From an uncultured Lachnospiraceae bacterium (GTDB lineage Bacteria; Bacillota; Clostridia; Lachnospirales; Lachnospiraceae), in the NCBI GenBank assembly GCA_947174985.1, contig CAMWLB010000206.1, forward strand, positions 1 through 5,737: a stretch of 5,737 bases of DNA, in the 5' to 3' direction. A program made the translations under genes and the position numbers. Under the pieces are notes generated by a model. It was not told the DNA's origin. It searched no databases and worked only from the letters and a program-made list of their open reading frames with translations. How positions within the stretch are numbered: the first letter of the stretch is position 1; every line of letters begins with the position of its first letter. This document shows, in pieces, positions 1-5,737 of the stretch.

Positions 1-2
1 CA

Positions 3-1229
3 GTGATAGGAAAGCAGATGATGAAAAAATGGGACATCCGGCAGGAGGCATTTTCCAAGCTTTCTGATTTTTCGCAGGAGAGCTTTTCGGGCATTGCGGT
101 AATCAAGGCTTTTGTCAAAGAGGCGAAGGAACTGATGGCATTTCGGAAGCTGAACGAAGAGAATGAAGAAGCCAACATGAATCATACCAAGTCCTCTGTG
201 TTGCTGCGAATTATCGTAATGCTGTTTGTGGAGAGCGTTGTCTGTGTGATTCTGGGCTATGGCGGATATCTTGTGTATGCGGGCAGGTTTAACGCAGGAC
301 AATTGGTGGAATTCATCGGCTATTTTAACGCCGTTATCTGGCCCATCATGGCGGTATCCGAATTGATTGATATGACTTCCCGCGGCAAGGCATCTCTGGA
401 TCGTCTGAGCGAATTGCTGGATGCGAAAATTGATGTGGCGGACAGGGAGGACAGCGATGGTCTGGAAAATGTCAGGGGCGACATAGAGTTTCGGAACTTG
501 ACCTTTCGTTATCCGGATGGCGAGTATGATGCGCTGAAAAACGTGTCTTTCACCAACATGGCAGGGGAGAATGTAGGGCTGGTGGGAAAAACCGGTTCCG
601 GTAAGACCACACTGGTGGATTTGCTTCTTCGTACCTATAATGTAGAGGACGGCACGCTGTTTGTTGACGGACATGACGTAAATGATGTCAAAATCCGTGA
701 CCTTAGGGCGTTTTGCGCATATGTGCCGCAGGATAATTTCCTGTTCTCCGATACTATTGAAAACAATATTGCCTTTGGTGTGGAAACATATAGTACCGGA
801 AGCATCGTGCAGGCAGCAAAGCTTGCCGATGTGGACAGCAATATCAAGGAGTTCCAGCAGGGCTACGGCACCATTCTGGGCGAGAGGGGCGTCACGGTTT
901 CAGGCGGGCAGAAGCAGAGAATATCCATTGCCCGGGCGCTGATGAAGGATGCGCCGATTTTGATTTTGGATGATTCCGTATCCGCCGTGGATACCAAGAC
1001 CGAGGCTGCAATCCTTGAAAATCTGCGGACGACCAGACAGGGCAAAACGACCATTCTGATTGCCCATCGAATTTCCACCATTGAAAAGATGGATAAAATC
1101 CTGTTCATTGATGATGGGGAGCTGGTGGCTGTGGGCACACATGAAGAATTGTATGCGGACTGTCCGGCATACCGAAAGATGGTGGAACTTCAGAAACTTG
1201 AGGAGGAAGGAGATATTCACAATGAATGA
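3..1229 (+). CDS. Heterodimeric ABC exporter, degenerate-site subunit (BmrC/TM287-like), 5' partial
   Basis: This is the C-terminal 408 residues of an inner-membrane ABC exporter half-transporter; the substrate is unknown and a drug or peptide is only a family guess. The frame is open to the window edge and such proteins usually run near 580 residues, so roughly 170-200 N-terminal residues lie upstream and the GTG at 3 is not a real start. Counting from that codon, the sequence shows a cytoplasmic coupling segment (about 22-40), the last two membrane helices (about 65-120), then the nucleotide-binding domain: Walker A GKTGSGKT (195-202), Q-loop Gln243, signature VSGGQ (299-303), Walker B ILILDD (319-324) and switch His355. 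The catalytic Glu after Walker B is Asp324, the mark of the BmrC/TM287 side of a heterodimer. The stop codon lies within the start of the next gene, which encodes the evident partner. Confidence 0.93.
   Translation: MIGKQMMKKWDIRQEAFSKLSDFSQESFSGIAVIKAFVKEAKELMAFRKLNEENEEANMNHTKSSVLLRIIVMLFVESVVCVILGYGGYLVYAGRFNAGQLVEFIGYFNAVIWPIMAVSELIDMTSRGKASLDRLSELLDAKIDVADREDSDGLENVRGDIEFRNLTFRYPDGEYDALKNVSFTNMAGENVGLVGKTGSGKTTLVDLLLRTYNVEDGTLFVDGHDVNDVKIRDLRAFCAYVPQDNFLFSDTIENNIAFGVETYSTGSIVQAAKLADVDSNIKEFQQGYGTILGERGVTVSGGQKQRISIARALMKDAPILILDDSVSAVDTKTEAAILENLRTTRQGKTTILIAHRISTIEKMDKILFIDDGELVAVGTHEELYADCPAYRKMVELQKLEEEGDIHNE
1201..1229 (+). promoter_or_regulatory. Ribosome binding site and overlapping stop/start coupling the two ABC subunits
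   Basis: A purine-rich AGGAGGAAGGAG run inside the last codons of the first ABC gene serves as the ribosome binding site for the second. The ATG at 1222 and the TGA ending at 1229 overlap by 8 nt in different frames. This arrangement suggests translational coupling and equal production of the two heterodimer subunits. Confidence 0.8.
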
Positions 1230-3108
1230 GTATTTGCCTGTGTTGATTGTGGGCGCTATCATCGGCGTCTTTACGATAGTATTCCTGCTTGCCTACTGGG
1301 CACTGCGGAAAATGAAGGATGATTCGGAAAAAGAGAGGAACATGCCGGACGGTGAGATTGTGCGGCGGCTGATGCGTTATGCCAGACCCTACTGGAAGAG
1401 TTTTGTGCTGGTATTCTTTGTCATGGTATTTTCCATCGTGTATGACCTGGTGTCACCGCTGATTATCGGGCGGATTCAGGGAATTATCAAAAATGATTTT
1501 GAACTGCACCAGTTATATGTTATGGTGGGGATATATGCGGGGATTCTGGTGGTTTCCATGGTCTGCACCTATCTGCAGGCGATGATTTTGCAGAAAACGG
1601 GGCAGAAGATACTGTCCCAAATCCGGCTGGATGTGTTTACCCACATTGAGAAGCTCAGCCATGAGCAGTTAAATAACATTCCCGTTGGCAAGCTGGTGAC
1701 GAGAGTGTCAAATGACCCAGATGCCATTTCTTATATGTTCACCAATATTCTGGTGACATTGGCGAAGAACTCCATGGTAATCGTAGGTGTGCTGGGAGCC
1801 ATGTTGATGCTGAATTATGCGCTGACCCTGATGGTATTGTGCTTTGTACCTTTTGTGGTGCTGTTTACCGTGATTTTCCGGAAGTTTTCCCGCAGGGTAC
1901 ACCGTCAGGTCAACAACGCCACCACAGACCTCAACACCTACTTGTCTGAAAATTTGTCCGGTATGAAAATCACTCAGATTTTCAACAGAGAAGAGCAGAA
2001 AATGAACGATTTTTTAAGCCGCAGCCGTAATCTGCAAAAGGCAAAGCTTAACAGGATGTTTGTCTTTGGTATTTTTCAGCCCATGGTTTATATGCTCTAT
2101 ATCTCCTCCAATCTGTGTCTGTTTTATTTTGGGGCGAAGGGCTATATCAAGGATATCCATTATTTCGGGCAGGTGATAGACAGCAGTGTCATGGTGTCCT
2201 TTTATATGTATATTTCCCGCTTTTTCAATCCCATCCAGACTTTGGCGGAGCAGTTTGATATGCTGCAGCGCTCCTTTGCTGCGGCGGAGAAGATATTTAC
2301 CATTATGGATATGGAGCCGGAAGTGGTTGACGCTCTGGACGCAATTGAACTGTCAGAGCTTCGGGGAGAAATCGAATTTAAGGACGTTTGGTTTTGCTAT
2401 AAACCCGACGAGTGGGTGTTAAAAGGCGTCAGCTTCCATGTGGAGCCGAAGCAGACGGTGGCGTTTGTCGGTTCTACCGGTTCAGGAAAGACTACGATCT
2501 TAAGCCTGATATGCCGCAATTATGATATCCAGAAAGGGCAGATACTCATTGACGGCATCGATATTCGGAAAATAAAGATATCCTCCCTGCGGCAGCACTT
2601 TGGGCAGATGCTTCAGGATGTGTTTTTGTTCTCCGGCGATATCCGCAGCAATATTCTGCTGCGCAAGGAGGACGTGACCGACGAGGAAGTGTGGGAGGCA
2701 TGCCGCTATGTCAATGCGGACGCCTTTATCGGCAAGCTGGAAAGCGGACTGGACGAAGCAGTACGCGAGCGGGGCAACAATTTCTCCGCCGGTCAGCGGC
2801 AGTTACTTTCTTTCGCCCGCACCATCATTCACAAGCCTTCCGTCATGATTCTGGACGAGGCTACCGCGAACATCGATACGGAGACGGAACTGCTGATTCA
2901 GGACAGTTTGGAGAAAATGAAGAATATCGGTACCATGCTCATTGTGGCACACCGACTTTCTACCATCCAGCATTCGGACAACATTATTCTGTTGTCCCAT
3001 GGAAAAATTGTGGAGCAGGGCAATCATCAGCAGCTTTTGTCCCAGAGGGGCAAATACTACAACCTCTATACTTTGCAGTACAATAAGCAGCAGCTTCAGA
3101 ATTCCTGA
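1222..3108 (+). CDS. Heterodimeric ABC exporter, catalytic subunit (BmrD/TM288-like)
   Basis: This is a full-length 628-residue half-transporter, the partner of the preceding gene. I chose ATG 1222 because an AGGAGGAAGGAG stretch at 1201-1212 precedes it by 9 nt and the protein from here begins with a sensible membrane segment; the frame is open further upstream but that part shadows the first gene. Features in order: an extra hydrophobic helix (about 4-28), a charged linker (29-58), the six-helix transmembrane domain (about 59-350), and a nucleotide-binding domain with Walker A GSTGSGKT (417-424), Q-loop Gln465, signature FSAGQ (521-525), Walker B with Asp545 and catalytic Glu546, and switch His577. 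The intact Glu here, with the altered signature (Ala for Gly), complements the Asp substitution in the first subunit, as in known heterodimeric exporters. Family assignment is firm; the substrate is unknown. Confidence 0.95.
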   Translation: MNEYLPVLIVGAIIGVFTIVFLLAYWALRKMKDDSEKERNMPDGEIVRRLMRYARPYWKSFVLVFFVMVFSIVYDLVSPLIIGRIQGIIKNDFELHQLYVMVGIYAGILVVSMVCTYLQAMILQKTGQKILSQIRLDVFTHIEKLSHEQLNNIPVGKLVTRVSNDPDAISYMFTNILVTLAKNSMVIVGVLGAMLMLNYALTLMVLCFVPFVVLFTVIFRKFSRRVHRQVNNATTDLNTYLSENLSGMKITQIFNREEQKMNDFLSRSRNLQKAKLNRMFVFGIFQPMVYMLYISSNLCLFYFGAKGYIKDIHYFGQVIDSSVMVSFYMYISRFFNPIQTLAEQFDMLQRSFAAAEKIFTIMDMEPEVVDALDAIELSELRGEIEFKDVWFCYKPDEWVLKGVSFHVEPKQTVAFVGSTGSGKTTILSLICRNYDIQKGQILIDGIDIRKIKISSLRQHFGQMLQDVFLFSGDIRSNILLRKEDVTDEEVWEACRYVNADAFIGKLESGLDEAVRERGNNFSAGQRQLLSFARTIIHKPSVMILDEATANIDTETELLIQDSLEKMKNIGTMLIVAHRLSTIQHSDNIILLSHGKIVEQGNHQQLLSQRGKYYNLYTLQYNKQQLQNS

Positions 3109-3135
3109 AAATCTGTTGGTAAGAAATGTGGCTTT

Positions 3136-3184
3136 AAAAGGGAACCGAAAAAGCGATTTATGCTTGTCAGGTTCCCTTTTTGAT
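3136..3184 (+). terminator. Intrinsic terminator of the ABC exporter operon
   Basis: AAAAGGGAACC at 3136-3146 is perfectly complementary to GGTTCCCTTTT at 3170-3180. The 23-nt loop can form an inner AAGC/GCTT stem (3151-3154 with 3162-3165). The descending arm ends in a run of five T. It begins 27 nt after the stop of the second ABC gene. The A/T-flanked stem could also work in reverse, but no gene converges on it here. Confidence 0.85.
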
Positions 3185-3207
3185 TTTCGAATGACGGGCA
3201 GCGGCGT

Positions 3208-3236
3208 TTGTCAGTGCAGTGAAATTGTAATATTGC
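3208..3236 (+). promoter_or_regulatory. Candidate promoter for the repressor-peptidase operon (weak)
   Basis: TTGTCA at 3208-3213 matches five of six consensus -35 bases. It is followed after exactly 17 nt by TATTGC at 3231-3236, a poor -10 match (three of six). Transcription from it would begin just before the dyad at 3248-3280, a position suited to repression. A TATTAA at 3257-3262 is another possible -10 but lacks a good -35. A promoter must lie in this gap, because a terminator precedes it; the exact elements are uncertain. Confidence 0.3.
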
Positions 3237-3247
3237 ATATTAAAAAA

Positions 3248-3280
3248 GTCAACGGCTATTAATGATTAACGACTATTGAC
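3248..3280. promoter_or_regulatory. Putative operator: nested dyad and direct repeat upstream of the BlaI-family gene
   Basis: Outer arms GTCAA (3248-3252) and TTGAC (3276-3280) and inner arms TTAAT (3259-3263) and ATTAA (3265-3269) share one centre at 3264. Overlapping this, AACGGCTATT (3251-3260) is repeated as AACGACTATT (3268-3277), nine of ten bases identical with a 17-nt period. BlaI/MecI/CopY repressors bind dyads next to their own promoters, so autoregulation here is a reasonable inference. The classical TACA-N2-TGTA core is absent, so this would be a diverged operator. Confidence 0.4.
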
Positions 3281-3310
3281 CGATATATGAATTAGATCAA
3301 AAAAAAAAGA

Positions 3311-3317
3311 GAGGAGG
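3311..3317 (+). promoter_or_regulatory. Strong ribosome binding site preceded by a 10-nt A tract
   Basis: GAGGAGG ends 6 nt before the ATG at 3324 and fixes the start of the repressor gene. A homopolymer of ten A (3299-3308) lies directly upstream in the leader. Confidence 0.8.
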
Positions 3318-3323
3318 ATTGCG

Positions 3324-3737
3324 ATGGCAAAGGAGGAGATTACGCCGAGTGAATGGCAGATTATGGAAGTCCTTTGGGAGAGTAGTACGCCGCTGACATC
3401 CGCAGAGGTGTATAAAAGGATGCAGGGAAATGTGGGCATGTCACAGAGAATGGTGCGGGTACTGATGAACCGCCTGAACCAGAAAGACATTCTCGGATAC
3501 ACGGTAGATGAGCATGATGCGAGAGTGTACCATTACTATGTGACGAAACCAAGGGAAGAGTGTGTGAAAGAAAAAAGCAGGCGTTTTGTGGACAGCTATT
3601 TCTCAGGCAGCGGGACAAATGCAATGATGGCGCTATTGCAGAGTTTTGATTTGACAGATGAGCAGATTAATGAGTTGGAGGAGATTCTGAAAAAAAGCAG
3701 GGGAAACAAGGCAGAATCCCCCAATAAAAAGGGGTGA
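3324..3737 (+). CDS. BlaI/MecI/CopY-family transcriptional repressor
   Basis: This 137-residue protein has the length and layout of BlaI/MecI repressors. An N-terminal winged helix (about 5-75) begins with the family pattern ITPSEWQIMEVLWE, continues through the recognition-helix region SQRMVRVLMNRL (about 40-51), and ends in a wing with VYHYYV. The C-terminal dimerisation part (about 76-130) includes a helix ending DLTDEQINELEEIL, very like the MecI tail. It should bind DNA as a dimer and be inactivated when the partner peptidase is triggered. I cannot place the Asn-Phe bond that is cut in staphylococcal MecI/BlaI; the aligned region reads ALLQSFDL, so cleavage may occur elsewhere or inactivation may differ. 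The stop at 3735-3737 lies 5 nt before the start of the M56 gene, indicating one operon. Likely targets are its own promoter and possibly neighbouring genes. Confidence 0.92.
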   Translation: MAKEEITPSEWQIMEVLWESSTPLTSAEVYKRMQGNVGMSQRMVRVLMNRLNQKDILGYTVDEHDARVYHYYVTKPREECVKEKSRRFVDSYFSGSGTNAMMALLQSFDLTDEQINELEEILKKSRGNKAESPNKKG

Positions 3738-3742
3738 GATTT

Positions 3743-4987
3743 ATGTCTGAATGGTTGCGGCTTGCCGGTATTCTGGATTTTTGTGCGGTTTATTTTACAA
3801 CCCAGCTTGTGCGGTGCGCCGCTTTTTCCTTTTTGCTGATTGGTTTTGTGATGCTGCTTCGGAAAACAGTGTTTTCGGAACAGACCTTTGTAAAAGGGAT
3901 ATTGTGGGCGTCATTTCTGATTATCCCGTTCCTTGGGCGGCTGAAACTGTTTTATGGAAATGAGGCGTTAGGGAGAATAGCAAAGTGGATAGACTGGGGA
4001 ATCCTGACCTGTCTGTGGGCTGACCGCATTTATATAGTGGGGATTCTGACCACTGCTATCTGCATATTTGGAAAGCGGATGCGTTTTCGACAGACTGCTG
4101 CCGGCATGAAAAAGATGAGTTTCGGGAATATGCAAATCTATGTGACGGACATGAATGTGACACCGTTTACGACCGGCTTGCTGAAACCTAAAATTGTTCT
4201 GCCTAGAATCATGTTGGATTGTTACAGCAGGGATGAATTAATGACTATTATACAGCATGAGCGGACGCATATCCGGCTGGGGCATTTGTGGTGCGGTTTT
4301 GCGTGGGATATCCTGCGTTGCCTGTTCTGGATAAACCCGTTGTTGTCCATTTGCCGGAAATGTCTTCGGGCGGATATGGAGGATATCTGCGACAGGGTGT
4401 GTATACAGAACAGTGGGAGGACGGCGCAGGAATATGGTCTGATATTATTGAAAAGCCTGAAGCTGCTGCATTCCGAACGGGAAGATGTACTGCCTGCCGC
4501 CACTTATGCAGGAGAAAAGGATTTTGCGGACATGAAAAGGCGGATAAGAAAAATTGCAGGCTTCCATCCGTATCGGAAAGGGGTGTGTGCAGGTATGACT
4601 GCTGCCGCCTTTATGATAATCGGGCTTGTTTTGCTGGTGATACAGACCCATTCTTATGCACGCTGTAATGAAAACAGAGATATTATAGTCTATCAATATG
4701 ATGGCGAGGCTTCTGTTGTTTCCGGCGATACGGAAGTTTTAAGCAGGATGATTTCCTATGATGACAGCTTTGTCTATGTGGACAGGGAAGCCTTTGAGGA
4801 TTTTCTGCACCGAAACCATGCAGAAGGGGAAATTTATATTGTCTTTGGCGGGTATTATAAGCTCCCGGGCGTGGGAGGCGCTGCCGAAGCCTGTTTTTAT
4901 GAAAGCAGCCCGAAGGACAGGATGGTCAGAATTCCTTATGAGAGCATAAGGGACGATTGGGTCCATGTGTTGTGTAAGTTATTATAA
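3743..4987 (+). CDS. BlaR1-like M56 family membrane metallopeptidase (signal transducer)
   Basis: This 414-residue zinc peptidase probably senses an outside signal and relays it to the repressor encoded just upstream. I chose ATG 3743 because AAGGGGTGA at 3728-3736 is well spaced; an in-frame GTG at 3734 overlaps that site. Visible parts are membrane helices at about 17-39, 52-68 and 94-110; a catalytic zone with zinc motif HERTH (172-176); a hydrophobic stretch with the family-typical FWINPLL (about 190-196); DMEDICD (211-217), whose Glu213 is the likely third zinc ligand; and a final helix (about 281-302). The remaining 112 residues should be extracellular. In true BlaR1 this part is a penicillin-binding domain of about 250 residues with an SxxK motif; here it is short and lacks that motif. 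After HERTHI the common Arg-Arg-Asp is replaced by Leu-Gly-His. Family assignment is firm; the ligand is unknown. Confidence 0.9.
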   Translation: MSEWLRLAGILDFCAVYFTTQLVRCAAFSFLLIGFVMLLRKTVFSEQTFVKGILWASFLIIPFLGRLKLFYGNEALGRIAKWIDWGILTCLWADRIYIVGILTTAICIFGKRMRFRQTAAGMKKMSFGNMQIYVTDMNVTPFTTGLLKPKIVLPRIMLDCYSRDELMTIIQHERTHIRLGHLWCGFAWDILRCLFWINPLLSICRKCLRADMEDICDRVCIQNSGRTAQEYGLILLKSLKLLHSEREDVLPAATYAGEKDFADMKRRIRKIAGFHPYRKGVCAGMTAAAFMIIGLVLLVIQTHSYARCNENRDIIVYQYDGEASVVSGDTEVLSRMISYDDSFVYVDREAFEDFLHRNHAEGEIYIVFGGYYKLPGVGGAAEACFYESSPKDRMVRIPYESIRDDWVHVLCKLL

Positions 4988-5023
4988 ATGCAATAAGAAA
5001 AGGATTTCAAATCTATTTTAATC

Positions 5024-5030
5024 AAGGAGG
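5024..5030 (+). promoter_or_regulatory. Ribosome binding site of the DUF6033-like gene
   Basis: AAGGAGG lies 10 nt before the ATG at 5041, slightly long spacing but the only good site. A second in-frame ATG at 5047 would be 16 nt away and is less likely. The 53-nt gap after the M56 gene shows no terminator, so read-through from the regulator operon is possible; I see no convincing promoter in it. Confidence 0.7.
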
Positions 5031-5040
5031 AAAGTTTAGT

Positions 5041-5676
5041 ATGGCGATGGAAATTAACAGAAATTACAGCAGCTACGTGGCGCAAGGTATGGCGGAGAGC
5101 GGTGCGGCAAACAGCGCAAAGAAAAAGGAAACGGAAAAAACGGCAGAAAAAGTGCGAAGCAGTCAGTCAGAAAGTACGGCGGAATATGTGTCCAGACTCT
5201 CAAAGCTTGCACCGAGCGTGGAGTTTAAGGTGGGAAATACCCACGCCTCAGCTCCAAGTGGGAAAACTCTGACCATCAATCCAAAGCTTCTGGAAAAGAT
5301 GCAGAATGACCCTGAAACAGAAAAAGAGATGAAGGAACTGATTAGAGGCGTAGAAGCGGCAGTGAATATGTTGGACAGCTTCAATAAAGCCAGCGGATGG
5401 ACTGTTGTGTTCAAGCATTGTTATATAGATGAAAACGGCAAATTTACTTCCATTGCCTATCTTAGAAATGATTTTATGTTAAACATGAGCGACGAGCTCA
5501 GGGAAGAAAGACGGGAAAATGCGGAAAAACTGCTGGAAAGGCAGAAAGAGAGTGCGGCAGAAAAGAAAGAAGAATTAGAGGAAGTAAGCAACGAGAAAGA
5601 ATTAGAAGAAAAGGAGGCGGAAAGGGCGGAGGAAAAAGCAAACCGCAATAAGGCGGAACAGCTTTTTGACGAATAA
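5041..5676 (+). CDS. DUF6033-like charged coiled-coil protein, probably truncated by a premature stop
   Basis: This 211-residue protein of unknown function resembles, from memory, the DUF6033 proteins of Lachnospiraceae. It has no signal peptide or membrane helix. In order: a short N-terminus (MAMEINRNYSSY), a Lys/Glu/Ser-rich linker (about 20-45), a globular core (about 46-148) with TLTINPKLLEKMQNDPE and HCYIDENGK, and a Glu/Lys/Ala-rich helix likely to form a coiled coil (about 149-211). After the TAA at 5674-5676 the same frame remains open to the window end and encodes what looks like the family's C-terminus, so this copy is likely interrupted by a nonsense change (AAA to TAA would suffice) or a sequence error. 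Only a short tail would be lost, so the protein may still fold. It follows the M56 gene by 53 nt; a functional link is not shown. Confidence 0.75.
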   Translation: MAMEINRNYSSYVAQGMAESGAANSAKKKETEKTAEKVRSSQSESTAEYVSRLSKLAPSVEFKVGNTHASAPSGKTLTINPKLLEKMQNDPETEKEMKELIRGVEAAVNMLDSFNKASGWTVVFKHCYIDENGKFTSIAYLRNDFMLNMSDELREERRENAEKLLERQKESAAEKKEELEEVSNEKELEEKEAERAEEKANRNKAEQLFDE

Positions 5677-5737
5677 ATTGCCGAGTCCAAAGATGGCATG
5701 ATTTATTTATATGATACGGATATGAAGACGATTATGG
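5677..5737 (+). other. In-frame continuation of the DUF6033-like gene past the TAA (3' remnant, partial)
   Basis: Read in the same frame as the upstream gene, 20 codons after the TAA give IAESKDGMIYLYDTDMKTIM with no further stop before the window edge. The residues alternate charged and hydrophobic in a way typical of a folded C-terminal segment, and match my recollection of the usual DUF6033 ending. No ribosome binding site or suitable start precedes it, so it is not a separate gene. The true end of the ancestral frame lies outside the window. Confidence 0.6.

Noticed and set aside
1060..1221. Upstream extension of the second ABC subunit by 54 residues from ATG 1060
   Set aside because: It lies wholly within the conserved C-terminal coding part of the first subunit, gives a sequence unlike any ABC N-terminus, and lacks a ribosome binding site; ATG 1222 has one.
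900..1262. 120-codon open frame on the - strand
   Set aside because: It is antisense to the conserved ABC nucleotide-binding domain with no ribosome binding site or domain; a shadow of coding constraint.
2691..3086. 131-codon open frame on the + strand inside the second ABC gene
   Set aside because: It overlaps the signature, Walker B and switch regions of a clearly real gene in another frame, and its translation shows no recognisable domain.
3226..3237. TGTAATATTGCA near-palindrome as a classical BlaI/CopY operator
   Set aside because: One pair mismatches and the TACA-N2-TGTA layout is missing; it overlaps the candidate -10 and may be chance in an AT-rich gap.
3734..3742. GTG 3734 as the start of the M56 gene
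   Set aside because: It overlaps the likely Shine-Dalgarno sequence AAGGGGTGA itself and adds only three residues; ATG 3743 is correctly spaced.
5003..5013. GATTT-C-AAATC palindrome between the M56 and DUF6033-like genes
   Set aside because: The one-base centre cannot form a hairpin loop, it is AT-rich, and no T run follows; not a terminator. As an operator it is too short to support.
5457..5699. 80-codon Ser-rich open frame on the - strand
   Set aside because: It is the antisense of a Glu/Lys/Ala-rich coiled coil, which produces Ser/Phe/Leu-rich shadows; no ribosome binding site.

Overview
The window reads as chromosomal DNA of a low-to-mid GC Gram-positive anaerobe of the class Clostridia, most likely Lachnospiraceae. 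This is inferred from the strong AGGAGG-type ribosome binding sites, tightly packed co-directional genes, a BlaI-type repressor paired with an M56 metallopeptidase, and a final gene resembling a family (DUF6033) that I associate with Lachnospiraceae. All five genes lie on the + strand; I see no tRNA, rRNA, CRISPR array or mobile element.

Positions 1-3108 hold the two subunits of a heterodimeric ABC exporter of the BmrC/BmrD (TM287/TM288) type. The first is cut at its 5' side by the window edge. The second starts inside the end of the first with an 8-nt overlap, so the two are translationally coupled. The first subunit carries Asp in place of the Walker B catalytic Glu, and the second carries a slightly altered ABC signature. 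Together these make one degenerate and one competent ATP site. A perfect 11-bp GC-containing stem with a T run ends this operon at about 3136-3184.

Positions 3185-3323 are a regulatory gap with a weak promoter candidate, a nested dyad and direct repeat that could be an operator, and a 10-nt A tract before a strong ribosome binding site. It leads into a two-gene operon at 3324-4987: a BlaI/MecI-family winged-helix repressor and a BlaR1-like membrane M56 peptidase. By family analogy the peptidase senses an extracellular cue and triggers loss of the repressor. Its C-terminal outer domain is short and is not the penicillin-binding domain of true BlaR1, so the signal is probably not a beta-lactam. 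What the pair controls (itself, the neighbouring exporter, or other genes) is not shown by the sequence.

From 5041 a highly charged DUF6033-like protein with a coiled-coil tail begins. Its frame is stopped by TAA at 5674-5676, yet the same frame stays open and looks protein-coding to the window end. This suggests a single-base nonsense change or a sequence error near the C-terminus, and it is the most checkable anomaly here.
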